Positions 1-12,869 of a stretch of 64,000 bases of DNA are shown one piece after another. The notes under the pieces are model-generated. The model saw only the letters and a program-made list of their open reading frames with translations, was not told the origin of the DNA and did no database searches. The DNA comes from Sphagnum compactum (lineage: Eukaryota > Bryophyta > Sphagnopsida > Sphagnales). Made by a program: the position numbers and the translations under genes. How positions within the stretch are numbered: position 1 is the first letter of the stretch; every line of letters starts with the position of its first letter. The stretch spans positions 930,001-994,000 of the forward strand of contig OZ234493.1 of NCBI GenBank assembly GCA_965153455.1. The letters are read 5' to 3'.

Positions 1-230
1 GGTTTTTGGATGCAGATTCAAGCTTGATCATTTAGTCCCTCTTCTTAGTCTAATCCCGGGGCTTCCAACTCGACCCTCTACCCCTTTCTAGAGTTGGAAG
101 TCGGGAGCGTGCCTTGTGGTCCCAACTTTCCGCAATTTCACATTGGTGAACCCTCAAGTGGGTTCACCCCGGGACCGAGGAGCGCGTCAGGAGAGGTGAA
201 CTATTTTCAAGAGGAGTAAGTTGATGCACT
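1..230. other. GC-richer unassigned segment with short hairpin
   Basis: This stretch is clearly more GC-rich than the AT-rich DNA that follows. It contains a perfect 9-bp inverted repeat around 146-169 (GGTGAACCC and GGGTTCACC, six-base loop). No open frame of note is present. It could be the internal edge of a retroelement running in from outside the window, or exon or leader sequence of a neighbouring gene. The window boundary prevents a decision. Confidence 0.3.
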
Positions 231-261
231 TGCATTCAAGACCTTAATGTCCATGTTGTTT

Positions 262-600
262 TATGCATGAAAGTTGCAAATGAGAATTTTGGTTCAAACT
301 TAAGACATTTGTCTTTCACTCTATCTTTTTCGTTGTAGGTTAATGTTTGTTTGTTTATAAGACCTTAAGATATTTGTCATGAAATGACTTGGTTATGTGC
401 ATGAAGCTAGCAAACTAGAGTTTTGATTTAGATTTCAAACATTTGTTTTTCATTTTATATTTGTCATGGTGATTCAATTTTCTCAAACTTTAAACCTTGA
501 GACACTTGTCATGGAGTTGATTATGTGCATGATACTAGTAAATTAAAGTTGTAATTCAGATTCTAGACTTTTGACATTTGACTGTCACTTTGTACTAGTG
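262..600. repeat. Diverged tandem repeat, about 130 bp, three units
   Basis: Three related units begin at about 262, 394 and 522 (spacing 132 and 128 bp). Each starts with a version of TATGTGCATGA, followed by a GCTAGCAAACTAGAGTTTTGATT-like block, then ACATTTGT and a TTTCACT.TAT block. The units are diverged and carry no coding potential. Confidence 0.6.
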
Positions 601-639
601 TAGCCTGTGCCATTGACCCAACTGTGAACTAGTTACTCA

Positions 640-960
640 ACTAATGTTTCCTTGCAAATCCATTTTTGGTAATTTAATTGAATTTCCAATGACAATACTT
701 ACTCAGAATTCAATATCTCCCACACCTCATGGCTAAAAATTTCCAAATCACCTTCATGAAGTCCTTCTCATCAAGGGTTTTCCTAAAATACCAAAAGTTC
801 ACTGAAACTCCCTAATATATTTTAGTTTGATTTAAATGAATTTTTAATGAAAATATTGCTCAATATTCAATAATTTCTCCAATGTAGGTTGAAACATTAT
901 GAAACTAACTTGGTGCACCCAACTTAATCAAGGTTTTCCAACAATACCAAGATATGGCAA
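640..960. repeat. Dispersed repeat shared with the 48-kb array
   Basis: Blocks such as TTGAATTTCCAATGACAAT (684), TTCAATAATTTCTCC and TTTTCCAACAATACCAAG (935) recur in the same order in the tandem array at 48010-48860. The two places therefore carry the same AT-rich repeat family. The copy here is partial and rearranged. No coding capacity is seen. Confidence 0.55.
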
Positions 961-2889
961 GAGGCACCATGAATAGATGCTTGATGTTATTTTTAAAAAA
1001 AAATCAAGTGAGAAGGAAAACCTAAGTAACTAACATCTAATTACTCTTTTAAATGTTTCTTAGAATTTTTTTATTAAGGCCTTATAGTCGCACTACAACC
1101 AATTCTTAGGGAGGTGATTGATGCAAATCAATTTGCTTTTCTCCATAAACCTAGCATCTTTTTTATCTCACTGCTTGGACACATCTTTCTAATTTAGCTA
1201 GAAATTTTGTGTGAGCATTGGACTCCATAATTTGGTTACATTCATTTTGAGAACTTCTTTCAACTTGAGTAATTCTTTCCCTAATTTAATGTTGTATCTT
1301 GCCATTTTTATTTGTCTTTTTCACCTCCAATACCTAGGGTCAAACATTCAAAATAGTTTTTTGCACAATCAAAAAGTTTTAGCCTACCTTGGGCGTTAAC
1401 CCCCAAAAGGGAGTTGAGATCCCAATTATGGTGGTGGGGTGAACAGGTAGCACTGTTGAAATACAACACTAAACGAGGGAGGCAAATATTGAACCAGAAA
1501 AAGCACTCATTTGGAACGCATCCAAAAAATGGCAAGAAGCCTTTGCCATTAACACATGGAAAGTTAAACTTGACCATAATATTCAAATTGAGTGTCTTTC
1601 CTAAGAGAAAACATGCCAAAAAAAAAGCCAAAAAAATATCCTTCAATATTACAATCTTTTATTTTTAAAACGACCTTAACAAAGTAAATTAAAAACTTTT
1701 TCAAATATCATTATGAAACCGTTAAGCATTTTATTAACTTTATAATAAGTTGCATATCAAGTTTCAAAAAATTTAATGTAAAAAATATGTAACAAATACA
1801 TTTTAAACTAGCCATGTAAAATGTGATAGAACATAGGGGCAGTTTACACTAGAGGGCTTGGGCTTGGGACCACACAAATTTAAAATCCCTCATTAGTCCA
1901 AACTATGAAGGGTGGTTAGTTTGGGTTTATACTAGGGTGAAGTAGGGCCCAAGCCCAAGCCAATGACTTTGGATGAAAAAACTTGTTGGAATATTACATT
2001 CATAGTTGTGAATGATATTGCTTCGACCTTTGGTATTTTTTCAGGCTTACTTCGAAGAGGTGGGCCTAATAGCGAAGTCCATGGGTTCCAAAATAATCGT
2101 AATTGTTGATTTATGATATTTTATCTATGTTTATAATTTTTTTGAAAGATAAAATTGGAGGGAAATTTTGGTGGGTCCTTGTAAAAAAAATTCCCTTTAA
2201 TGTTTAAACAAAATAATGAAAAAATCATTTTTTTGGCTGAAAAATAAAGTGAAGGGAATTTTTAATCGATAGCCCCACAAAATGGCCACCCCTTGAGCCC
2301 TAAAACAACAATAAAATGCCAAGTATTTAATGAGTGAGGAATGAAACATGGGGGAATTGGACAACATGTTCTGCCCACCAAATTAAAGGGTTTTCAATTT
2401 CAATTGGTCACACAACCAACCGCCAATATAATTGTAATTTGTTCTTTAAGGTGGACATGATTGCATCATCACTTGATACAATATTTTCAACATAACATGG
2501 GATTTTTTGCAATATTTGCAATTGAATTTTTCAATAAACAAGAGAAGTACAGACTTCTACAGTGATTTTCATATTCATATTGTTGTGTGAATTTTTTGTA
2601 ATATCAAAAATATAATGAAATGATTCATTCTTAGACACATAGTTTTGAAGTAAGGATAGATGTAGGTACTTTGTAGCAAAAACTACAAACTTTGTTTTTG
2701 ATACCACAGACAACATGCATAATTTAATAATACACAAGTATTTTTTAAGGTTCCATTAACTTGAAAGTAGAAAAAGTTCAATATTTCATCTACTTGCAAC
2801 CCATTTTGTAAGATCGAAAATTTCTTGCAAGTAGTTTCAATTTTAATAAAATCTACTTAAATATACATGAAGATGTTCATTTTTTAAAA
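961..2889. other. Gene-free AT-rich intergenic DNA
   Basis: I found no plausible gene. Short ORFs near 1211-1668 lack recognisable motifs and lie on both strands of the same sequence. Apart from the inverted repeat at 1855-1961 this is unremarkable AT-rich DNA with A and T runs. Confidence 0.5.
1855..1961. repeat. Perfect 14-bp inverted repeat, 79-bp spacer
   Basis: GGCTTGGGCTTGGG at 1855-1868 is matched exactly by its complement at 1948-1961. A direct near-repeat (TTTACACTAG and TTTATACTAG) also lies near the two arms. This could be a decayed foldback element. No target duplication was identified. Confidence 0.5.
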
Positions 2890-4331
2890 TTACAATATTA
2901 AAGCTCTGAAATGGATTAATGCACACCAAGGATGATACAAGTGTGTACATGTAGAAATCACAATGTCATTATGCGGGAATGCACATAGACAAACAACACA
3001 AGGCAAGATTTTCAAGAAATTGAGCTTGTCAACTTTAACATTAGGATTACATAAAGGATGGGGGTATAGGGATAATCCATCACCCTTCTTCATGAGAGCA
3101 ACATGTTGCTCCCCCAAAGAAGCATACTGCAACTCACAAAATACCCCCCTCTGTTCTAATTCCCTTAGCTCAATTTCCTTCACATCTCATTTAGCTCACA
3201 CTTTCTTACATTGAGCTTCATGTTTGATGTTTAAATTCCTTTAACATTTCTCTTGCATCCTCTAATCAAGTAGAACATTTGATTCCAACTTCAGTTGCCC
3301 CTGCATAATTGGTTTTGGTGACAAAGGAACTACATTACCCAAATTTGCAGGATCAATGGAATCCTTTGGCAAAGACTCTGAGGGTCTTTCAACACTTATG
3401 GGATTCAAGTTGCAAGCCAATTGTCGTTGAAGCTCATCAGCCTCCAAGGCTTTTTTTTTTTCCATCTTTTCAAGCAAAGATGTTTGCATTAACTCCATAA
3501 ACATCCAAACGGTGCATGCTTGATCAACAAGCCATTGTTTCTCCTTCATCACATGTTCAACTTGAAACTTAAATGCTTCAAGTTCCATTGACACGAGTTG
3601 CAACAATTGAGACACCTCACTTGCCAATCTCAAATTCCATTCCTTCAAAATCGATGGTCTTTCAATTGCACGCGATGTCTTAACTATCTCAGTCTTTGTT
3701 GCTTTTGTTATAGACTCACTTTCAAGGTGTGAGTCCCGCTTCCCATGCATTGATTTTAGTGCTTTCAACTCCTTCCTTTGTAGCTCCATCTTTTTTAACA
3801 ATTTGAAAAACTTGGAGTGTTAGTAGGTGTTAGTTTCCTTAGCAAGTGCCGCCCAACTAATGGGTGTCCCAAACTTCTCTACAATAATGCCAAGAACAAA
3901 CTCCTTTGTGATGAGCTTTGTGTAAGGCATCTCCATATTTCCATAACATAAGGCCCATATCTTTTCAACTTTTGTTTTGTTTTCAACTTGTCACGACATT
4001 TGGTGTATCAAAAACTCGACCAAGGAGTGCCCTTACCGAATACCTCCACAAGCTTTTCTTATGTAATGTTTCTTCTTGCCTTCAATTTATGGGGATTAGT
4101 ACCACTTCCACTCAAGCCTATCCTCATGAAATGACCAAAGTCTTTCTTTGGAGGAGGTTTTTTCAGCCTTTCCATTTTTTGATCTAGCTCCATTTTATTC
4201 TTTGCACTATTAAACCTATTAGATTTTGTGTCTAGGGTAATGTCATTGCTTTCAAAACCCTCCTCTTCTTCAAAATGATTTTCAATGTTTTTCGACTTCA
4301 TTTTTTCGAACCTCACTTTTGTCAAAAGCAA
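2890..4331 (-). pseudogene. Coiled-coil/RING-H2-like family, copy 1 (broken)
   Basis: Reading leftward, three open blocks (4331-4059, 3801-3262, 3183-2890) are separated by stops and frame changes. The middle block is long, charged and heptad-like, so probably coiled coil. The last block (97 residues) ends in a zinc-finger-like cluster with Cys62, Cys65, Cys79, His81, His84 and Cys87, a C-x2-C-x13-C-x-H-x2-H-x2-C arrangement typical of the first six RING-H2 ligands. The final cysteine pair is missing. The closest relatives I can see are the blocks at 39370-40955, 50646-51508 and 51530-52950. RING-H2 domains usually bind zinc in E3 ubiquitin ligases, but that role is only inferred here and this copy is not expected to be functional. 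Confidence 0.5.
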
Positions 4332-5639
4332 ACAAATTAACTCAAGTACTATGAACAGTTAGCAACATCACACAAAACCCAAAAAAATGTTAACTTGGAT
4401 GTGTGAGTATTTGCTATGAATCGTTGCTGTAGCTCTATAACCTTCACGTTGTAACAGATAAACATAATATGACAAACCAAGAAAACCCTAGGGGACGTGC
4501 TGGGCTAAGAGAGATGACCCTATTTTGATGGGCCTAGGAAACAAATTTGATGAAATCTAAAGTGTTGACACCTATCCAGATAGGTTGAGTGAGAAACCAT
4601 TTTGAGCTTATACCTCACATTTCTTGTTTCATGATGGGTCCCTAAAATAATATAGGCCAAAATCAATTTGGCACATTTATGAGTTAAGTGTCACTTATTT
4701 TTGTCGTGTTTAATCATGTGACCAACTAGATTTGAATAAAAAAAACTTTCATTTAAAACAATATTGGCTCAACCAGGACCATAGTTTAAATCAATAGACC
4801 AAACTAATTTTTAGCAAAAAATGTTATGTGTACATTATTATACAAGTTGTGTACTTTTAATATTGACCCTTTTGACTCCATCTATCTACACCATACCTTG
4901 CAAACACCCCATTGTTCCATTACAGATAGCAATAGGAGGCTTTGGGTATTCAAGTGGAAGCATTGACTGAGGAGAGGAAGGAGAAGGAAAATGTTTAGAC
5001 AAATTTGGAATTGGTGAATCTAAAGAGTGTTTTTATGTTTAATTCTGAAAAACTTAGAAAAAGAACAACATAGGTAAAAAAAGAGAAGTTGATGGAGGCA
5101 ATAGTGTTAAAAGAATCTGTAGTAGCTACAGGCAGTAATTGGAAACTGCAAATGAGCAAAAGAAGAGTCTGGACCCAGCTGGTGTGATGAAAATATAGGA
5201 TATGAACAGATGTTGTACTATTACATTTTGATGAAGAAAAAAAACAAGATGATGGATTCTGATGCAACATCTAAGGAATGGTGGGAAGTTACAGAGGAGT
5301 ATTTTGCAAAAGAGTTGGAGAAAAATCTGGCCCAACATAGAGCTGATGAAAGCACTATAAGAAATCATGGTTTTTTTAAATGTTCAACTTGACTAAAGTG
5401 TCCACATTGATCAAAAGGATGTTCGTCATGAAAGACACATGGTTCTTTTGGTTAGTGTTTTTGATTGAAGCAACCATTTTGACCAAGTGTTAAGTCATAC
5501 ATCCAATCAAGAAGAACAAATTTTTTAAATGGTCCATCAAAATGCCCACGGTTTAATCAAATCGGCCATACTAAATGGCCATGCTTAGTCAAATTGGCCA
5601 TATCAATTTGGTTAATTAACCTACTTATTACGCCTATTA
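4332..5639. other. Intergenic DNA with a weak coding-like remnant
   Basis: This is mostly AT-rich sequence without recognisable genes. The part from about 4950 to 5392 has lower T content and a 60-codon charged open frame at 5210-5392 (+) rich in Lys, Glu and Asp. It could be an exon-sized relic, but I recognise no family and see no splice or start context to support a gene. Confidence 0.35.
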
Positions 5640-5905
5640 AGGTACCTACCTACCTATTTTCCTAACACATACCCACCTATTTACTTACCATCTACTTACT
5701 AACTATTATTTACGTACTATTTACCAAAATTACCTATTTATCTACCTACCTACCTATATTTTTTATATATTTACTTATCTACTATCTACCTACATACCTA
5801 CCTATAGTTTACATAAGTAGGTATGAACATTTAAAAACATAAGTAGGTAGGCATGTATACCTACCTATCTACCTAGTTAGGTACCTACTAACCTACTTAT
5901 GAAAA
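5636..5905. repeat. Degenerate CCTA/TAGG microsatellite
   Basis: About 270 bp is dominated by imperfect CCTA units on the plus strand up to about 5813, followed by TAGG units and then CCTA again. The strand switch makes parts of the tract self-complementary. A shorter related stretch, GGTGGGTAGGTAGG, lies near 6164. Confidence 0.75.
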
Positions 5906-5994
5906 AATTGAAGTTTAAATGTTGTTATACACATTGACAAAAAAATTCATGGATACATGTTAAATCCATTTGGTATCATACTGTTTTACAAAGT

Positions 5995-6130
5995 AGTGAG
6001 GTGGTTTGATGGCCAAGACATTGGTGTGGAACCAAGGAGACCAAGGTTCAATCCCCTTCACGAACATATACTATGTGAAGTATGTATATTCGTATATATA
6101 CCTTGTACATGTGTGTAAATGTATAGTATC
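5995..6130 (+). mobile_element. Candidate tRNA-derived SINE
   Basis: The segment has an internal RNA polymerase III promoter pattern. The A-box-like TGGTTTGATGG starts at 6002, with one departure from consensus. A perfect B-box, GGTTCAATCCC, starts at 6045. The 43-bp spacing is that of a tRNA gene. The region between can form a TTGGT/ACCAA stem but with a five-base loop, so it is not a functional tRNA. A non-tRNA AT-rich body follows, as in plant SINEs. The 3' end and target duplication were not resolved. Confidence 0.45.
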
Positions 6131-6135
6131 TAGGC

Positions 6136-7901
6136 GGGTTGTGGATAGGTTAGTAGGAGGCCATGGTGGGTAGGTAGGTCATGGGTGTTTGGAGTAGATA
6201 TTTACTATTTATTTATTATTTGCATTTTTATATTTACAAATTGAACTATTTTCTTAATTAAATTTTTTTGGTTGCCCACATTTTTGTCCAATTTGACTAG
6301 TCAAAACATTAGTACAAAAGTGGGGTGTAGTTCATTAGCCTAAATTTTTTTCTTCTAATTTTTTTGAAATTTATAATTTGGGGGAAGTTTTGGAAACTTC
6401 CCTTACAAAATTGTTGCTCTTTAATGTTTAATCATAATGGTTTTTTAAAAAAAATTGAAAAAAAAATTTGGGGGAATTCTTTTTGCCCCCCTCACAAATT
6501 TGTTATCCCTCAAGGTTTAAACATTATTAGAGAAAAAAATTGTGCCTTTCTTTTAATATTTTGAAAAGAAAATAAAAGGGAAATTTTGGTAGTCCCCCCC
6601 CTCCCCCCCCCAATTATTATCCCTTAAACCCAAAACATAGCCATCACAACAAGTTTTTTTTTCTCATCCATGATGTGTGATTGTTTATGAAAGGTGCAAA
6701 GAGGAAAAAACAAACAAAAAATATAGAATGAAAGAAAAAAAAACTTAGAGTGATCAAGGGGAAAAAGATAGGAAATGAATAAAAAGTTGAGGTAATCACA
6801 TTCCAAGCTTTATTTTAACAAAATATATATATATATATTAAAAAAATGGCCGAGGCCCATTCTTTTGGTCCAAATTGAGTTTATAATGTGAACAAAGGCT
6901 CTTGAGCCATGGCCCATGGTTTTTCTCATGGTTTCATCCAAAAAGTGAGGTACCATTAGGTTCTATAGACCATGGCCCAAGACTTGTAGTCTAAACAACC
7001 CTTTAATTTTAAATTAAAGATTTGACAAAATATGATTTTACTATGCAAAAGTCTAAAATAATGAGCCATTGACTTGAAGTGTTACTGGCAATATTAGGAA
7101 ATTCAATGCCTTGGAAACTCGACTCCAAAGAGTTACTTAATGGGCCGAGAGGAATGGTTTTCAATAGCATCAAATGGCATGAAGTCGAATTAGAAAAAGT
7201 TATATGTGATGGATTTTGCTCCTCTCTGCAATGGATTTTGTCTATTTGTTACCCTTTTAAAAAAAACCTTTTACCTTTAGCTTTATAATGCAAGAATGGC
7301 TAAGAAATTAAGAACCTCTTCACTTTATAGTTAGCACTTACTTCTTGGATTTCGGTTTCACGTTTTGTGGGTCTTTCCATGCATCAAAACCCTGCAAAAA
7401 AAAAATCATTTATAAACACATTGCTGTTTCTGAAAATGTACAAAGGTATTAGAAAAAGGGAGAATTTAAAGTATGTCAAGTTAGCACAAACTAGATGTCA
7501 AAATCTCCCCACCTCAACAAGCTACCATCTGTAATAGGTCATCACATGATGATGAGGGATGTGTCACAAAGGAGTGGAAGTCAGGAAGTAGTCAGGCCTA
7601 TGGCTATTGCTCAACTTAAGATGAAAGATGCTTGCATTCTTTGTAACTAATTGAAACTTTTGTAATTGAATTTTTTTTTAAAACAAAGACTGGTACTTCT
7701 ACCCATGTAAATTTTTTATAGAAAAGGCTCATGTCCTGCTGACACATGATGATGGCCTACCGCTACAGATAATTCTGAAAACAAATTTATGTCTAAGGAG
7801 TTGGGATCTGTAAGATTGACCACATAGGTATACTAACTGTATCTGGTGTCTCAAGTTACAATTGTCCATGACCCTTTAGCCAATGGTCATCATTCCATTT
7901 A
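6136..7901. other. Gene-free AT-rich intergenic DNA
   Basis: No supported gene. A cytosine-rich tract interrupted once by T occurs near 6592-6611. T-rich and A-rich runs are frequent. The 69-codon frame at 7079-7288 has no recognisable motif. Confidence 0.5.
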
Positions 7902-7985
7902 TGGTGCATTCACACTTGACGTTAAGTCAGTGTTGAATGAAAGTCTAGGTGGCATCTAATTTGAAGACTTTCCAATTTGAGCAAC
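7902..7985 (-). mobile_element. Fragment of the 33-kb Tourist-like MITE family
   Basis: After a TTA trinucleotide (7899-7901), GGTGCATTCACACTTGACG leads into GTTAAGTCAGTGTTG and CTAGGTGGCATCTAA. The same blocks occur in the same order on the complement of the right half of the MITE at 33165-33371. Only one end is recognisable, so this is a truncated or highly diverged copy in opposite orientation. Confidence 0.55.
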
Positions 7986-10285
7986 AATGCAAACTTTCTT
8001 CAAGTGATAAAAAAAAGGTTGCTTCACATTAAGCCCGGGGCCTACTCATGAGTATCAGATTTCAAAATTGGCATATTTTTTCAAAAGAAATGTCCATGGA
8101 TTTGCAAAATTATAACAGGGAATTTGTACCTCATAATTGAGGATTTATGTTTTATTTCAAAAATCACACTCTTTTTTGTGTGGAAGAGGGGCTTATAAAT
8201 TGTGTTTGTTTTTGGTCTCAACCAGTAGGGATCTGGCTTTCCATCACATACATTCCTTCATTCAACAATTTAAAAAATACCCATCTGATTTCTTAACTTT
8301 TGTTAAACACCCAACTCATCATGGGCATTAGAACAAAGACCAATGAAAACACCCATGACTTAAACATACACAAGAAAATTATAGTTCAACACTATAAAGT
8401 GATTTGCAAAGTCAATGTAATAAGGAACTAGAACCCCCAGTTTAGCTGAAACAGGGAATGAGATGCCAAAATGCTGCCCAAAAGAAAGTATGTTGCTATA
8501 AAATGAATTATGAAATTGTTTTTGCCACCATTGTTAGTAGTGGTAAAAGTAATTACATCCTAAATCCCACTTATATCACATTTGACAATTACTCTTACAC
8601 TAAGTATTCAACAACTATTTTGCATTTATTATTATTCCATGTCAAGTTTGAGAGGGTGATTCTCTATTAAGGGGCTTTAAGGATAGCTCACTATTAGACA
8701 TGAAAATGTAAATGGAGGCCCAAATGCAAAATGAAACATGCCGTAACTTTGTGGATTTCTTTAATACGTATAAAAATAATGCAAATATGGAATCAAGATG
8801 AAAACAAAACAAAATGTGATGAAGTATAAAAATAATAGTGTAACCATGAAATTTAATACAGGATGATAAACCAAAGTATAAGGAAATGATTTCATTTTAC
8901 CTTTCACTAGTATTGTTTAAATTAAAGGCAAGCAGTCATTTACACATGTACTCTTATTTATGAAGGGAAGTCTTATAGATTTTTCGTACATCCTTCCATA
9001 GGACTTGTCATCTAAGAAAACAAATTAAATGTGAAATCTTTTTTGACGCATGAACACATCAATCATTGGATGAAATTATTAATTATGGGATTTAATAGTA
9101 GAAATTTTATGTTATTCTCCAAAATATTTTGAATATTTTGAAATATTTTCTGGGGGCATATTTCTTAATTTATCTATGAACTCTGATATGGATGAACTTA
9201 TTTTGAGCTTTGTTGATGCATCCATCAAAGTGCAGAAATCTCAACAAAATTTGTTCTTCTGTGTGGTGTGCAGCATTGGGAAATTATTTAGATTTTCAAA
9301 TAACAATCATATCTAGTTTCTTTTTATTAACATATGAAAAAATTGTGGGGTTCTAAAGATTTCAAAAGAAAATTCAAGTTAATTCTTTGCAAAATTAATT
9401 ATCTTTTAATTGATACAACTTGTCCACGGGGGAGTCAGTTACATTTGTACACAATTAATGTTATTTCCAAATAAGGTATTTACTTTGGAAATATAATTTA
9501 TGACACATTTAGAAATAAATCAGGCCCCCAAAGCACATTGAAAACATTTATAAATTAGATTAAGTATTTGAAAATATACCTAAAGGTGTTATTTCATTTA
9601 CAAATAAGTTTAGATATTTATCAATTGCCAATAGAAAGCATATTTATAAAATAATAATAATAGATAGTAACATTGATCCTCTTCATAATTAGGTAGAAAA
9701 AAAACAAGCTCAAAATGTAGGGGTACCACAAAATACAAAGATTGGTTCCCTTGAAAACTTTTCACATGGTCATGGTTCTTTAAGTTTTTGAAATGAATAA
9801 AGGAAATGTAATCCATCTAAATGATGGTTATATTTTGGATTTATTCAAAGTCTATGGTTTCAAGTTGTTCACATAATTCTTTATTATCATGTATGTATGT
9901 ATAGGCCATTAGGTCCTAAAATAACTACAATAGTACCTAGGTTGGTTAGGCATTAATTAATTACATTTGAGTTTATTGAAGATTTTGAAAAATACCATGC
10001 CCAAAATTTGAAAAATATTTTCAAGCATACAAGCTTTATTATTTAACATAGTGCCTAATTCTAAAATATTATTATTATTGCTACCAAGGTTAATGACCCC
10101 AAAAAAAAAAAAAAAACCTTGTATATAAAAATAAAGGATGGGAACCCATTTATCAAAAGTACAAGGCAAATGAAAACACAAGTAGACATAACCCAAAGAA
10201 AAAACAAAAACAAGGTAAAAACCTTATGCAAATAGGACCCATGGTTATGAAATGATGATCAATGATAACAAAAAATACCTAAGAC
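7986..10285. other. Gene-free AT-rich intergenic DNA
   Basis: I see no coding region, RNA gene or clear repeat. The sequence is AT-rich with homopolymer runs, for example an A run near 10098. Short ORFs (such as 8458-8670 and 9957-10196) show no conserved motif. Confidence 0.45.
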
Positions 10286-10289
10286 GAAA

Positions 10290-12430
10290 GAACTATCATT
10301 TGCCACAAATTGGCTAGTGACAAAAGTGCATTAACTATGATGTGTGGAAGAGATGAAGAACTTAACCAAGTGTAGCAACCTACTGAAGAATCACTATGGC
10401 TTGCACACACTATAGAGCTATGGACATGCATTGTCGATAATAAAAAACAAGCATCGAAAGGATTAAAGAAGACCACCAATGGCGTGTGATAGTGGTTTGT
10501 GCATAAGTAGTCAAAAATAAATCAAAACGAAAATGAAGACACCCATATGTCTCAATAACAAAGGGAATGCAGTAATTTCCTAATGTTTGATTGGTGTATG
10601 ATCATCTTTTCTCCTAAGGAGGCATCATTGTTGCATGTGCTGTCGTTGTTGATGTTTGTTGCACCATATTTATGTGAGTTGAATTAGTAATGACATCATC
10701 CATTAAAGTTTGAACATTGTCTTTGGTGATAAAGATATCCACTTGTCATTAAATGTGGTAAGGGAAAAGGTGGGAGACCTCCCTCTAAACATGTGTTCCA
10801 TTCTGTAAAACAATAAATGCAAGAGTATCCTGAAATGTGTCGTGGGTTGCTATATGTTCGCTTTTGTAGGGGCACCAAAGTAAATGGTTACCTAGATCGT
10901 CAATGGTATGACCACACTAACATTGTGAAAAATGGGCGATTATAGAATGTGGCAAACCATGACAAGTATGTAATTTTGTAAGAAAATGGGTTAGGGATAA
11001 ACGAAATACAAATGTGATAGGATAATTAATAACAAAATGCTTGCCCCTAGACTCGCACATGAGCGAAGACATGTTCGCACAATATTTGAAGGAGTGTTTA
11101 ATAAAAGTGAAGCAACTTTGTGTTCATGTAGGTGATTTGCCAAAATAGCTTGCAATTGGGGATAAAACTGAACCATTAGGCTCTCAAAAGGTGGGACTTA
11201 AGAGTAAACAACCTGGGGTAACATGGTTCGAGCATGTCATAATGCCATCTGGAATGGAAACGTGCCAGTCTCAACATGTGTTATTGCATCGAGAAGAATA
11301 ACGTGATCAACTTGTTGGAAATAAATGACAAATGCAAGAACGATTAGTGCCCAACACCCCAAGAATGTGGGGGTAATAGTTTGAACCACAAAAAAGAGGC
11401 CGAACTTGCCCGAAGAAGCAAGAAGAATGACTTGATAATGAGCTAAGTGACTAATAAAACGACCAAAAGATCATGCACCAAGTAACTTTTCCAACATAGT
11501 TATGGTATGGGTGTCGAACTCAACGTAATGTTGCAAAATCCATGGAAATGAAAACATTATATGAAACAAATAACTTGAGCACTGGGCATAACACAACAAG
11601 AACATTACAAAAGTCTTTTGAAGATGTGTAAGCATAGGGAGATTAAATATCGTCACAAAATCCTCATGAAGTGCCTTAGCCACAAATAATTCAACGAATG
11701 ATGTGGATCCCACCAATGCGCGCAAAATATGAAAACTCGAGTCAGGAGTAAAAAAGATAGGAAGAAGTGATATAAAATGGTCCAACCCCTGTGGAGACCA
11801 AACTACACATTTCATTAGTAGCACTAAAAGCCATAATGTTAATAAATCCTGTAACAATTGTAAAAACACAGGAACCACATCTGATGTAGGACCTACTATA
11901 TGTGTATCATTTGTTAAAGAAGGGAAAACACAAGTAGGGTGGGTTGTTATTGTAGGGCGAAAAATGTGAAGGTGAGCTAGAGTAAACAATGTTCCTTCCA
12001 ATGGGTCCCCTTGTTGTGTACCAAATTTTGACGAAATGACTATGACATCTCCATGTTGAAAAATTTGAAAAACATACACTAGGGATTGACGTGTGTAAAA
12101 ATGTTGAACAAATGGGAAAAGCTGATCTAAAAAATCAGGCAAAAATCATAATTCTTGAAAAGTGGCTGATTGTGAATCTGAATTAAAGGCATTACAGACA
12201 TCCATTTGTAGCACCACCCAATTTAGATGCAAATCTAACATCGCTTAAATGTCATGAACCATTGTTTCACACCCATCACGAATTGTTACACCAAACTGAT
12301 GAGGACTAAATTGCTTTGTGAAAATATCCTTAAATTAAATAGCAAGAGTGTGAGCAATTAGATGATAAGTCAATTCATTGATCACGATGAAATGTATGCA
12401 TTCGGATTACTTTTCCAACACTATGAATCA
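10290..12430 (-). pseudogene. Decayed non-LTR-type reverse transcriptase
   Basis: Reading leftward from about 12430, a reverse transcriptase is recognisable through many stops. Core motif A reads LQMDVCNAFN at about 12190-12230. The longest open block (12142-11471, 223 codons) contains GTQQGDPLEGTLF, the pre-catalytic motif of RVT_1 enzymes, then FPSLTNDTHIVGP, where the catalytic Asp-Asp pair has become Asn-Asp. Similarity continues with stops to about 10300, including a CxC...H-type region (SQCxCGHTIDDLG) near 10900. As far as I recall, related ORFs occur in several plant genomes as retroelement-derived proteins. The copy is dead: motif C is altered, stops and frameshifts are frequent, and no poly-A tail or target duplication was identified. 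Confidence 0.75.
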
Positions 12431-12869
12431 AAATGTAAAAAACAAACACAATACTGAAGGTGGAACATGACTTCGAACAATGTGCTCACATACTTTGAAA
12501 AAGCGGTCGAAAACAATCGCAAAATCATTAAAAAAAACACTTTGTTGCCAACCCAACCCAGGTACTACTTTATAATTATTCCATTTCAAAATCTCAACTT
12601 CTTTTATCATTGTTTTTATCTCTTTCTCACATATCCTTTACTATTTTTCATTTAAAGTCCATATAATAATTGCGTGTGTGTGTCTTTGTGTCATTCATTC
12701 CTACCTGTTTCAAGCTTATTTACTTAACCCCCTTGTCCAATACACCTATAATATATACACACATGAAAAGGCACATTTATGTGGCTTTTCATGTCCATGT
12801 TATCTATGCTGAATTGTGATAGATTGTGTTTTTATATGATAAATTGTTAATTTAAATGAATCCTTTCAA

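Noticed and set aside
5636-5905. CCTA/TAGG tract as telomeric or centromeric DNA
   Set aside because: The unit is a four-base microsatellite with strand switches, not a plant telomere repeat or satellite.
6001-6060. Functional tRNA gene
   Set aside because: The anticodon loop would have only five bases and the acceptor stem does not pair; a SINE head fits better.
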